Below are positions 46,393 through 54,457 of a DNA stretch of 64,000 nt, piece after piece. The notes under the pieces were generated by a model. The model made no database searches. It saw only the letters and a list, made by a program, of their open reading frames with translations, and was not told the origin of the DNA. Numbering within the stretch: position 1 is the stretch's first letter; each line of letters begins with the position of its first letter. The stretch lies in assembly GCF_018304765.1 (NCBI RefSeq), contig NZ_CP072642.1, positions 789,501-853,500 of the forward strand. The letters are read 5' to 3'. The DNA comes from Chloracidobacterium sp. N (GTDB lineage: Bacteria > Acidobacteriota > Blastocatellia > Chloracidobacteriales > Chloracidobacteriaceae). Position numbers and translations under genes: made by a program.

Positions 46393-47566
46393 ATGCGTAC
46401 CATTCGAGACCTTGACCTGCACCAGCGGCGTGTCTTCATTCGCGTAGATTTCAACGTTCCCGTCAAAGACGGTCAGGTAACGGACGACACGCGCATCCGC
46501 GCGTCCGTGCCCACAATCCAACTGGCGCGTGAAAAAGGCGCCAAAGTCATTCTGGCTTCGCATCTGGGACGCCCCAAAGGCGCGCCGGAAGCGAAATACA
46601 GCCTTCAGCCGGTCGTCCCAGTGCTGAGCGAACACCTGGGTGCGCCGGTACGCTTTGCCCCGGATTGCGTCGGCCCGGAAGTCGAAAAGCTGGTGGCCGA
46701 ACTTCAGCCGGGAGAGGTGCTGCTGCTTGAAAATCTCCGTTTTCACGCCGGCGAAGAAAAAAAACGACGAAGCCTTTGCCCGTCAGTTGGCGGCGCTCGC
46801 CGAAGTCTATGTCAACGACGCCTTCGGTACGGCACACCGGGCACACGCCTCAACGGCCGGCATGGCGGCTTTCATCCCGGAGCGGGGCGTCGGGCTGCTG
46901 ATGGAGCGGGAACTGGAATACCTTGGCAAGGCGCTGCATGCGCCGGAGCATCCCTACGTGGCCATTCTCGGCGGCGCGAAGGTATCGGACAAAATCGAGG
47001 TCATTGACAAAATGCTGGATGTGGCCGATGCCGTGCTGATTGGCGGCGCGATGGCCTACACGTTTTTGAAAGCCCGTGGCATCGAAATCGGCCGCTCGCT
47101 CGTTGAGGAAGACAAACTCGATGTGGCGCGCGCGCTGGAGTCCAAAGCCCAGGCGCGCAACGTCCGGCTGCACCTGCCGACCGACCACGTGGTGGGCGAT
47201 CTGGCGCGTCCTGAGCTGGAACCCCAGACGGTTTCGGTGACGGCGACGCCGCCCGACCTGGCCGGGTATGACATCGGGCCGGAAACGATTGCCGCCTACC
47301 AGTCCGAAATTGCCACGGCGCGCATGATTGTCTGGAACGGCCCGATGGGCATTTTTGAGCAGCCGCGCTATGCCGCCGGAACGAACGCCATTGCAGCCGC
47401 CGTGGCGGCCGCTGAGGCCATCAGCATTGTCGGCGGCGGTGACAGTGTGGCCGCCATCAACGCCGCCGGTCTGGGCGACCGGATTACCCACGTCTCCACG
47501 GGCGGCGGCGCCAGTCTGGAGTTTCTCTCCGGCATCGAACTGCCCGGCGTGGCCGCGCTCCGGTAA
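46393..47566 (+). CDS. pgk: Phosphoglycerate kinase, interrupted by a +1 frameshift in an A8 run
   Basis: The N-terminal frame (from 46393) has [20 protein letters not shown] and [12 protein letters not shown]. The frame breaks in the A8 run at 46757-46764. After deletion of one A it reads [14 protein letters not shown] and continues with [18 protein letters not shown] and [13 protein letters not shown] to 47566. The repaired product is 390 residues, normal for bacterial PGK. PGK is a core glycolytic enzyme, so a true null is unlikely. A sequencing error or slippage decoding is more plausible. It lies 30 bp before recF. Confidence 0.9.
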
Positions 47567-47596
47567 GCCGTTGTCGGGTTGCGTACAGGGAAGGGC

Positions 47597-48790
47597 ATGG
47601 AGATCACATCCGTCACGGTAGATGGCTTCCGCAATCTGGCCGGAACGTTGTCGGCTGCGCCGGGGCTGAACGTCCTGTGGGGTGGCAACGGGCAGGGCAA
47701 AACCAACTGGCTGGAAGCCATCTATCTGCTGGCGACGACAAAATCCTTTCGGACGCACCAGCCGCAGGAACTCATGGCCTTTGGCGCGGCGGCGGCCCAT
47801 CTGCGCCTGGAATTGCAACGGCGCACGGGCAGTTCCGTCACGCTGGATATGCATCTCGAAGCCGGGCGCAAGGTCATGTTGGTCAACGGCAAGCGGGCAG
47901 CTTTGCGCGATTACCTGGGACAACTCGTGGTGTTTGCCTACGGGCGCGAGGCGCTGGATGTCGTCTGCGGCGAGCCGGAGCAGCGCCGGCGGTTTCTCGA
48001 CCGGGGCATCCTGAGCCTGAAACCGGCTTATGTGCAGACGCTGCTGGATTACGCCCGGGTGCTCAAACAGAAAAATGCCCTGCTGCGCGTTGTTGCCGAG
48101 CGGCCTGAGCACCGCGACTGGCTGGATTCCCTGGACGCATGGAATGCGCAACTCGTCGAACTGGGGACGGAACTGCACGTGGAGCGGGCGCGCTACGCCG
48201 AACAGCTCGATGCCCATCTGGAACGGCAGCTTTTCGGGGCTGAACGGGTGGCCATCCGCTATGTGTCGTCGCTGGAGCCGGACCTGCCGCCGACGGCGGA
48301 AGCCTTCCGGGCCGCCATGACCGAACGGCTGGCGCGCCGCCGCGCGGCTGAACTGGCCGTCGGGCATGCGCTCGTCGGCCCGCACCGGGACGATCTGGCC
48401 ATTCTGATGGATGGACGGGAAGTGGCGCGCTTTGGCAGCGCCGGTCAGCAACGCAGTACGCTGCTCGTCCTCACGCTGGGGCAACTGGCGCTGTACCGGG
48501 CGCACTGCGCCGAGCCGCCGGTGTTTCTGCTCGATGACCTCGATGCCGAACTTGACCCGCGACGGATCACAACCCTGCTGGCATATCTGGAGGACAAAGC
48601 CCAGACCTTGGTCACCACAACCAAACCGGGGCTGGTACGCGGTGCGGCCCGCTGGCTGGAGCTGCGCGCCGGGCGGCTTGTCTCCGCCCACGATGGGGAC
48701 TACCAGCCGCCGGCAGACGTTTTCCCGGAAGCCTGTCTCGAAACACAAACTTCCGCCGCAGGACTGATACCGGCCGATGGTTTTGGCTAG
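47597..48790 (+). CDS. recF: DNA replication and repair protein RecF
   Basis: This 397-residue SMC-like ATPase has Walker [18 protein letters not shown], the TKSFR motif, the signature-like [12 protein letters not shown] and Walker [13 protein letters not shown]. It loads RecA at gapped DNA. The ATG at 47597 has a GGGAAGGG ribosome binding site. In many bacteria recF lies with dnaA-dnaN-gyrB; here it follows pgk, so the origin operon is split. Confidence 0.93.
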   Translation: MEITSVTVDGFRNLAGTLSAAPGLNVLWGGNGQGKTNWLEAIYLLATTKSFRTHQPQELMAFGAAAAHLRLELQRRTGSSVTLDMHLEAGRKVMLVNGKRAALRDYLGQLVVFAYGREALDVVCGEPEQRRRFLDRGILSLKPAYVQTLLDYARVLKQKNALLRVVAERPEHRDWLDSLDAWNAQLVELGTELHVERARYAEQLDAHLERQLFGAERVAIRYVSSLEPDLPPTAEAFRAAMTERLARRRAAELAVGHALVGPHRDDLAILMDGREVARFGSAGQQRSTLLVLTLGQLALYRAHCAEPPVFLLDDLDAELDPRRITTLLAYLEDKAQTLVTTTKPGLVRGAARWLELRAGRLVSAHDGDYQPPADVFPEACLETQTSAAGLIPADGFG

Positions 48791-48802
48791 GGTCAAACCG
48801 GT

Positions 48803-49531
48803 ATGGATGTGGGTACATTGGCCTGGGTTACGGGCGGGGTTCTGGTTGTGGCAATGCTGTATGCCGCCGTCGGGCATGCCGGAGCTTCGGGTTACATCGC
48901 CGTCATGACGCTGGCCGGGTGGGCGCCGAACGTCGTCAAGCCAACGGCCCTGATGCTCAACCTGCTGGTGGCAGCGCTGGCCACCTGGCAGTTTGCGCCG
49001 TACTTCGAGTGGCGGCGCTTCTGGCCGTTTGCACTGCTGGCGCTGCCGCTGGCGTTTATCGGCGGCTACCTCACCGTACCGCCGGAGGTCTTCCGGCGGT
49101 TGGTGGGTGGGGTGCTCTGGGCGTCGGCGGTCAGGATATGGCTGCCGCGACCGGCTGCGGCTCCCGTGACACTACCGCCGTTGCGGCTGGCGCTTCCGGG
49201 CGGCGCGGGCATCGGTTTGCTGTCGGGACTGACCGGCACAGGTGGGGGCATCTTTCTGACGCCGCTGTTGCTGTTGGCCCGGTGGGCCGAGACGAAAACG
49301 GCTTCGGCCGTTTCGGCGGCGTTCATTCTGGGGAATTCGCTGTCCGGGCTGCTGGGGTACGTTGCCAGTGCTGCGCCTCTGCCGCCTTTTGTCTGGCCGC
49401 TGTTTGTGGCGGCGCTGGCTGGCGGCTGGCTGGGGGCGCACGTCGGGAGCCGGTATCTGTCGGCGCGCGGTGTCGAGTACGCGCTGTCGGTGGTACTGCT
49501 CATCGCCGGTGGAAAACTGCTGTTTGGATGA
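48803..49531 (+). CDS. TauE/SafE-family sulfite/anion exporter
   Basis: This 242-residue protein has about seven hydrophobic helices in two repeats. The family motif recurs: YAAVGHAGASGYIAVM in the first half, and GLLSGLTGTGGGIFLTPLLLL with SAAFILGNSLSGLLGY in the second. The family exports sulfite, sulfoacetate and similar anions. The substrate here is unknown. It starts 12 bp after recF. Confidence 0.88.
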   Translation: MDVGTLAWVTGGVLVVAMLYAAVGHAGASGYIAVMTLAGWAPNVVKPTALMLNLLVAALATWQFAPYFEWRRFWPFALLALPLAFIGGYLTVPPEVFRRLVGGVLWASAVRIWLPRPAAAPVTLPPLRLALPGGAGIGLLSGLTGTGGGIFLTPLLLLARWAETKTASAVSAAFILGNSLSGLLGYVASAAPLPPFVWPLFVAALAGGWLGAHVGSRYLSARGVEYALSVVLLIAGGKLLFG

Positions 49532-49617
49532 GATTTCGTGTTCCTTCGCGCACGGGTTTGTGCTAGACAGGGCGCGCAATGTGGCAGTCGTTGACCGGTT
49601 GCCGATACTGACGTTGC

Positions 49618-49630
49618 AAGGAGGTGATCC
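49618..49630 (+). promoter_or_regulatory. Perfect extended Shine-Dalgarno sequence
   Basis: AAGGAGGTGATCC is complementary to the last 13 bases of the universal 16S rRNA 3' end. An ATG follows immediately at 49631, with the AGGAGG core 6 nt away. A second ATG at 49635, in another frame, is 10 nt from the core. Confidence 0.75.
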
Positions 49631-49687
49631 ATGAATGCAGGAACACTTCCGGGGCCAGCGTCAGCCGACACCTCACGTGTGCGCTGA
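49631..49687 (+). CDS. Candidate 18-residue leader peptide or small ORF
   Basis: The ATG at 49631 directly follows the perfect ribosome binding site and opens an 18-codon frame (MNAGTLPGPASADTSRVR). The competing ATG at 49635 opens a 157-codon frame to 50108 that runs antisense through the next gene and has poor codon bias. Neither product resembles a known protein. The strong initiation signal is the only support. Confidence 0.3.
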   Translation: MNAGTLPGPASADTSRVR

Positions 49688-49856
49688 CATCTTCCGCTCC
49701 GGTTTTCAGAAACCTTGTGCTTCTGAAACGCCAACCGCCGCCACGACACTGGCTTTATATGCCACATGCCGGGCGGCGGTTCGTGTTTTCCAGCGCGGAA
49801 GGCTGAATCTACAGACCGTTACGCATTCACCCACGTCACCTACGCCGGGCCGGGGG

Positions 49857-50486
49857 TCAGTGATGAAGCGACTCGTGCGGTTCCCGGCTGTAGTGGTCCG
49901 CCAGATCGGCCGGGGCCGGTTCGCCCAGAAAGATTTCCCGCAGCTTGTGCCAGAGCGCCAGGCGGTTCCAGTCCGGCGTTTTGCGGACCTTCATCTCATC
50001 CGTCAGGTAGGGGTTGGGCAGAAAGACCGTCGTCATCTGCCCGCCCGCGCCGTTCCACAGGCGCAGGCCCCAGCTCCGCCCGCCGCCGCAACGCTGCCCA
50101 CGCTGTAAAAAGAAGGCTACTTTGGAAACCTGCCGCTGCCGGGCCACTTCGGGCGTCGGCGCCTGCCGGTGAATGCCGGTGCACAGGTGAAAGTGCCAGT
50201 AACCCAAATCCACCGTGAGGTAGCCGTCGAGAAATGTCACTTTGGGCGCTTTCTCAAAGCGGATTTCAAAAACCGCGCCCTCGATGCACGGCCCGACCAC
50301 GATGTCCCGCCAGTGTTCTTTGAAAAGCACATCCGTCAGGCGCTGCATCGTTGCCGGGCCGGCATCGAAGTAGTCGTATTCAAGGGTTCCACCGCCGGGC
50401 AGGGCGATGACTTCCCGTGCCAGACAGCGGGGTGATGGGGCGGCGGCAGTGTCGGACGCAATATCGGGCAGGGTGGCAGCGGTCAT
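49857..50486 (-). CDS. Conserved-looking protein with WHFHLC motif, unknown function
   Basis: This 209-residue soluble protein has motif-like blocks: HWRDIVVGPCIEGAVFEIRF, then GYWHFHLCTG, RCGGGRSWGLRLWNGAGGQM and TTVFLPNPYLTD. The clustered His, Cys and Trp residues suggest a metal- or cofactor-binding site, which is inference. I recall similar uncharacterised proteins but cannot name the family. It is divergent from holB with 181 bp between. Confidence 0.7.
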   Translation of the reverse strand: MTAATLPDIASDTAAAPSPRCLAREVIALPGGGTLEYDYFDAGPATMQRLTDVLFKEHWRDIVVGPCIEGAVFEIRFEKAPKVTFLDGYLTVDLGYWHFHLCTGIHRQAPTPEVARQRQVSKVAFFLQRGQRCGGGRSWGLRLWNGAGGQMTTVFLPNPYLTDEMKVRKTPDWNRLALWHKLREIFLGEPAPADLADHYSREPHESLHH

Positions 50487-50667
50487 GGGGTCTTTTCTCC
50501 GTGGGGTGTTTCTTCGTGGACAGGTCGTGCCACGGCATGGCCGTCGTCAGCCGGGCCGGGCTGAGGTAGTGTAGGCGGCCGGTAGGCTGTCACCAAAGGG
50601 CTTTTCGTGCACAAGCAGGAATTTTGCGAACACTGTGGCTTTCGGCCACAGTGGCACTCCCGTCAGC

Positions 50668-51678
50668 ATGGCTTTCCATGAACTCATCGGACAATCGGCT
50701 GCAAGAGCCTTTCTCCAGCGCGCGCTTGTCACCGGACGCCTGCCGGCCAGCCTGTTGTTTACGGGGCCCTCCGGGGTGGGCAAGCGCCAGTTTGCCCTGT
50801 CCCTGGCACAGGCGCTGAACTGCCCGGAAGCACCGGACACCGGCTGCGGCATCTGCGCAACCTGCCGGCGCATCGCGCAGGGGGAGCATCCCGATGTGAA
50901 GCTGATCGTCCCGGATGGCGCACACATCAGGATCGGGCAGGTACGCGAAGCCATCCCCTTCGCTACCGACCTGCCTTACGAAGGCCGGCGGCGCGTTGTC
51001 ATCTTCGAGCGTGCCGATGCCTTCAACACGGCGGCAGCCAACGCCTTTCTCAAAACGCTTGAAGAACCGCCCGCCCATGCACAGCTCATCCTCATCAGCG
51101 CCCGCCCGGATGCCCTGCCGGCCACCATCCGTTCGCGCTGCCCGGTCGTGCGGTTTGCGCTGCTGTCACCCGAAGAGGTTGAGCGTTGTCTGGAGCGATA
51201 TGCCCGGCGTCCACCGGCCGATCAGCGGCTGCTGGCGCGGCTGGCACAGGGACGCCCCGGTACGGTTACGGGGTTGGACCTGGAAGTGTACCGCCAGCAG
51301 CGCCGCGCCCTGCTCGAACTGCTGACGTTGCTGGGGCAGGGCAATGCCATCCCACGCCTGCTGAAAGCCGCCCAGTACTTCGGAAAACTCGAACGCCCGG
51401 ATTTTGAATTCGCACTGGACATCCTGGCCAGCCTGGTGCACGACCTGGTATGCCTGAAGGTTGCACCGGCGGCCGCGGAAACGTCCCGTTCGCTGGAAGA
51501 CCGGCTCGTTCACAGCGATGTTCAGCCCAAACTGGCGGAACTGGCCGACCTGTTCCCGCTGGAGCGTTTGCACCAGACGCTCAACCGGTTCGAGGCCATC
51601 CGGCGCGATCTTGACCGCAACATCAACCGCGTCCTGGCGCTGGAGGCGGCGCTGCTGGAACTGAGCGCCAGACCGTAA
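50668..51678 (+). CDS. holB: DNA polymerase III delta-prime subunit
   Basis: This 336-residue AAA+ clamp-loader subunit has the Walker-A-like GPSGVGKRQFALSL and a four-Cys zinc module (CPEAP, CGICATCRR). The ADAFNTAAANAFLKTLEEPP segment and the sensor-1/SRC-like RSRCPVVRF motif follow. The start at 50668 (MAFHELIGQ) fits the family; open frame to 50635 is unsupported. It helps load the beta clamp in replication. A tmk gene, often upstream, is absent. Confidence 0.93.
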   Translation: MAFHELIGQSAARAFLQRALVTGRLPASLLFTGPSGVGKRQFALSLAQALNCPEAPDTGCGICATCRRIAQGEHPDVKLIVPDGAHIRIGQVREAIPFATDLPYEGRRRVVIFERADAFNTAAANAFLKTLEEPPAHAQLILISARPDALPATIRSRCPVVRFALLSPEEVERCLERYARRPPADQRLLARLAQGRPGTVTGLDLEVYRQQRRALLELLTLLGQGNAIPRLLKAAQYFGKLERPDFEFALDILASLVHDLVCLKVAPAAAETSRSLEDRLVHSDVQPKLAELADLFPLERLHQTLNRFEAIRRDLDRNINRVLALEAALLELSARP

Positions 51679-51779
51679 AGCCGTTGGCGCGGGGGCTGGC
51701 GCGGCAGCATCGGTTACCTGGAGGATGGCGACGTGGAGGTTGAGGGTGTCTGCCCGTTGCTGCGTACACATCAGCCGAC

Positions 51780-51814
51780 CCACCCGCCACCCGCCACTCG
51801 CTACTCGCCATTCC
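51780..51814. repeat. Degenerate heptamer tandem repeat, five units
   Basis: The units are CCACCCG, CCACCCG, CCACTCG, CTACTCG and CCATTCC in a row. They lie in the 238-bp gap between holB and the E1-beta gene, about 100 bp before the E1-beta start. Confidence 0.8.
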
Positions 51815-51916
51815 TAACCCCGGACAGCCATGAATCCTTCGACGACGGGACACAACTTCGGTTATCGTGGGGCGCACCAGCCACACAGGAATCATCCCAC
51901 AACGAGCTGAACAGTC

Positions 51917-52894
51917 ATGGCCCTGACAACCTACCTTGAAGCCATCCGGCAAGCCCTGTTCGAGGAAATGCGCCGCGACCCCAACGTGTTTTGCCTTGGG
52001 GAAGACATCGGAGTGTATGGCGGCGCGTTCAAGGTCACGGCCGGTTTGCTGGAGGAATTCGGGCCGGAGCGCGTCATTGACACGCCCATTTCAGAGGCGG
52101 CCATTGTCGGCGCCGCCTGCGGTGCGGCGCATCTGGGGCTGCGTCCGGTGGCCGAAATGCAGTTCATTGATTTCATCTCCTGCGCTTTTGACATGCTGAC
52201 GAACTATGCGGCGACGAGCCGCTACCGGCAGGGACTGGCCGTGCCCATTGTCGTCCGCGGCCCATCCGGTGCCGGCGTGCGCGGCGGCCCCTTTCATTCG
52301 CTCAACCCGGAAGCCTTCTTCATGAACACGCCGGGGCTGAAGATGGTCGAGCCGGCAACGGCGTACGACGCCAAGGGACTGCTCAAAGCGGCCATCCGCG
52401 ATGACGATCCGGTACTCTACTTCGAGCACAAGTACCTCTACCGCCGCATCAAGGAAGACCTGCCGGAAACGGACTACATGGTGCCGATTGGCAAAGCCGC
52501 TGTACGCCGGGCCGGGACGGATGCTTCCATCATCACCTTCGGGGCCATGGTTCACGTCGCCCTGGAAGCCGCCGAAACCCTTGCGCGCGAAGATGACATC
52601 CAGGTGGAAGTGCTCGATATGCGGTCGCTGCTGCCTTACGACAAGGAAGCCATGGCGCAAACGGTACGGAAAACCAACAAGGTCATCATTCTGCACGAGG
52701 CGACGTTGACCGGCGGAATTGGCGGCGAGTTTGCCGCGTTCATTGCCGAAGAATTGTTCGAGCACCTGGATGGCCCCATCGTGCGCGTGGCTTCCATTGA
52801 CACGCCGACGCCCTACAGTCCGCCGCTCGAAGATTTTTTCCTTCCCAACGCCGGGAAAGTCATGGCAGCCGTGCGGCGGCTGGTAGAGTATTGA
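51917..52894 (+). CDS. 2-oxoacid dehydrogenase E1 component, beta subunit
   Basis: This 325-residue protein has the transketolase-like E1-beta pattern: FCLGEDIGVYGGAFKVT, TPISEAAIVGAACGAAHLGL, MQFIDFISCAFDML and GPSGAGVRGGPFHS. It works with E1-alpha and ThDP to decarboxylate pyruvate or branched-chain 2-oxoacids. No E1-alpha gene is adjacent: holB is upstream and E2 is 68 bp downstream. Assignment between PDH and BCKDH cannot be made safely. Confidence 0.92.
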   Translation: MALTTYLEAIRQALFEEMRRDPNVFCLGEDIGVYGGAFKVTAGLLEEFGPERVIDTPISEAAIVGAACGAAHLGLRPVAEMQFIDFISCAFDMLTNYAATSRYRQGLAVPIVVRGPSGAGVRGGPFHSLNPEAFFMNTPGLKMVEPATAYDAKGLLKAAIRDDDPVLYFEHKYLYRRIKEDLPETDYMVPIGKAAVRRAGTDASIITFGAMVHVALEAAETLAREDDIQVEVLDMRSLLPYDKEAMAQTVRKTNKVIILHEATLTGGIGGEFAAFIAEELFEHLDGPIVRVASIDTPTPYSPPLEDFFLPNAGKVMAAVRRLVEY

Positions 52895-52962
52895 AACGAA
52901 CCAACCGGGCTATGCACTCTGCACGTGTGGCCCACAAGTCATCTTGGTAAAGGATTTCAGTT

Positions 52963-54373
52963 ATGCGTTACGAAGTTGTCATGCCTCAGATGGGCGAGTC
53001 CATCACGGAAGGCACCATCATCAAGTGGTTGAAACAGATTGGCGACCGCGTCGAGCGGGACGAGCCAATCTTCGAGATTTCAACCGACAAGGTGGATGCA
53101 GAAATACCGGCCCCCCAGGCCGGTATTTTGGTGGAAATTCTCGTTGGCGAGCACCAGACCGTGCCGGTCAATACGGTGGTGGCCTACATCAGCGATGAAG
53201 TCCCGGCTTCCGCGCCGGATACCCAACCGGCACCGGCCGAAGCTCCGGCGGCGGTCAGCGCCGCCGTTTCCGCGGCCACGCCTTCGGCAACCGCAGCCCC
53301 CTCCAACGGTGTGACGGCCGCCACCCGGATTGATGAAGCCGATGTCGAGGACGCTTCGGAAACCACCGACGCTTTTGGCGTGCGGTCTTCACCGCTCGTG
53401 CGCCGGATGGCGCGCGAACATGGCATTGATTTGCGCCAGATTCGCGGCACGGGCATCGGCGGACGCATCACCAAACACGATGTTCTGGCCTTTCTGGAGC
53501 GCCGCCAGACCGCGGCTTCGACGGTGGTGGCGCCGCCGGCCGCGCCAGTCGTGACGCCGGCCGCGCCACCGGCTCCGGCCCCGGCGCCGGCAACACCGCC
53601 TGTGATGCCGCCCGCTGCGCCGGCGCTGGCGGCGCCGGCCGTTGCCGCGCCGCCCCCGGCCGCCCTGCCGGGCGATGAGGTTGAAGTCGTCCCGATGACG
53701 GCGATGCGCAAAAAAAATTGCCGAGCGCATGGTGCTCAGCAAGCATACGTCGCCGCATGTCACTTCCGTCTTTGAAGTGGACATGACGCACATTCACCGG
53801 CTGCGGGAGCGGAACAAACGTGAGTTTGAAGCGCAGCATGGCGCCAAGCTGACGTTTTTGCCCTTCATCGTCAAAAGCGTCGTGGATACGCTCCGCGCCT
53901 GGCCGGCGCTCAATGCCTCCATCGAGGGCGACAACATCATTTACAAAAAGCACTACCACATCGGGATTGCCGTCGCGCTTGACTGGGGACTGATTGTGCC
54001 GGTCATTCGCCATGCCGAGGAGAAAAACCTCATCGGCCTGGCGCGCAGTATCAGCGATCTGGCGAATCGGGCGCGCGCCAAACAGCTCAAGCCCGATGAA
54101 GTCATGGGCGGAACCTTCACCATCACGAACTACGGGAGTTTCGGCAGCCTTATCGGAACGCCCATCATCAACCAGCCGCAGGTAGCCATTCTGGGCGTGG
54201 GCGCGGTGGTCAAACGGCCGGTCGTCACGGAAGACGATGCCATTGCCATCCGCCACATGTCCTACCTGTCGCTGACGTTTGACCATCGCCTGATTGACGG
54301 CGCGGTGGCGGACCAGTTCATGTCCCAGCTCAAGCGAACGTTGGAGACGTTCCAGGCGACGGAGCTGAGTTAG
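52963..54373 (+). CDS. 2-oxoacid dehydrogenase E2 (dihydrolipoamide acyltransferase), interrupted by a +1 frameshift in an A8 run
   Basis: The first frame encodes a lipoyl domain (EISTDKVDAEIPAPQ), an Ala/Pro-rich linker, the E1/E3-binding domain (SSPLVRRMAREHGIDLRQI, GTGIGGRITKHDVL) and a second long Ala/Pro linker. The frame breaks in the A8 run at 53710-53717. Removing one A gives MRKKIAERMVLSKHTSPHVT and then the catalytic domain with the active-site DHRLIDG at about 54288. The repaired protein is 469 residues. As in pgk, exactly one A is in excess. Confidence 0.9.
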
Positions 54374-54457
54374 ACGCCACCGTGAAAAGCCCCGGTTGTG
54401 CGGGCGTGGAGGAGGCTGGCTCGCTTCCACGCCCACCCAGCCGATGACGTGCGCCTG

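Larger units (their letters stand above)
49532..49856. other. 325-bp region with no confident gene
   Basis: The only feature I can support here is the perfect Shine-Dalgarno sequence and its short reading frames, described separately. Weak -35-like TTGACC at 49591 has no convincing -10. No tRNA-like or terminator structure was seen. Confidence 0.5.

Noticed and set aside
49591-49609. Promoter TTGACC with GATACT or TTGCAA upstream of the strong Shine-Dalgarno site
   Set aside because: Spacing or -10 match is poor in each combination.
49635-50108. 157-codon plus-strand ORF after the perfect Shine-Dalgarno sequence
   Set aside because: It runs antisense through a well-supported minus-strand gene and its codon third positions lack the strong GC bias of real genes here.
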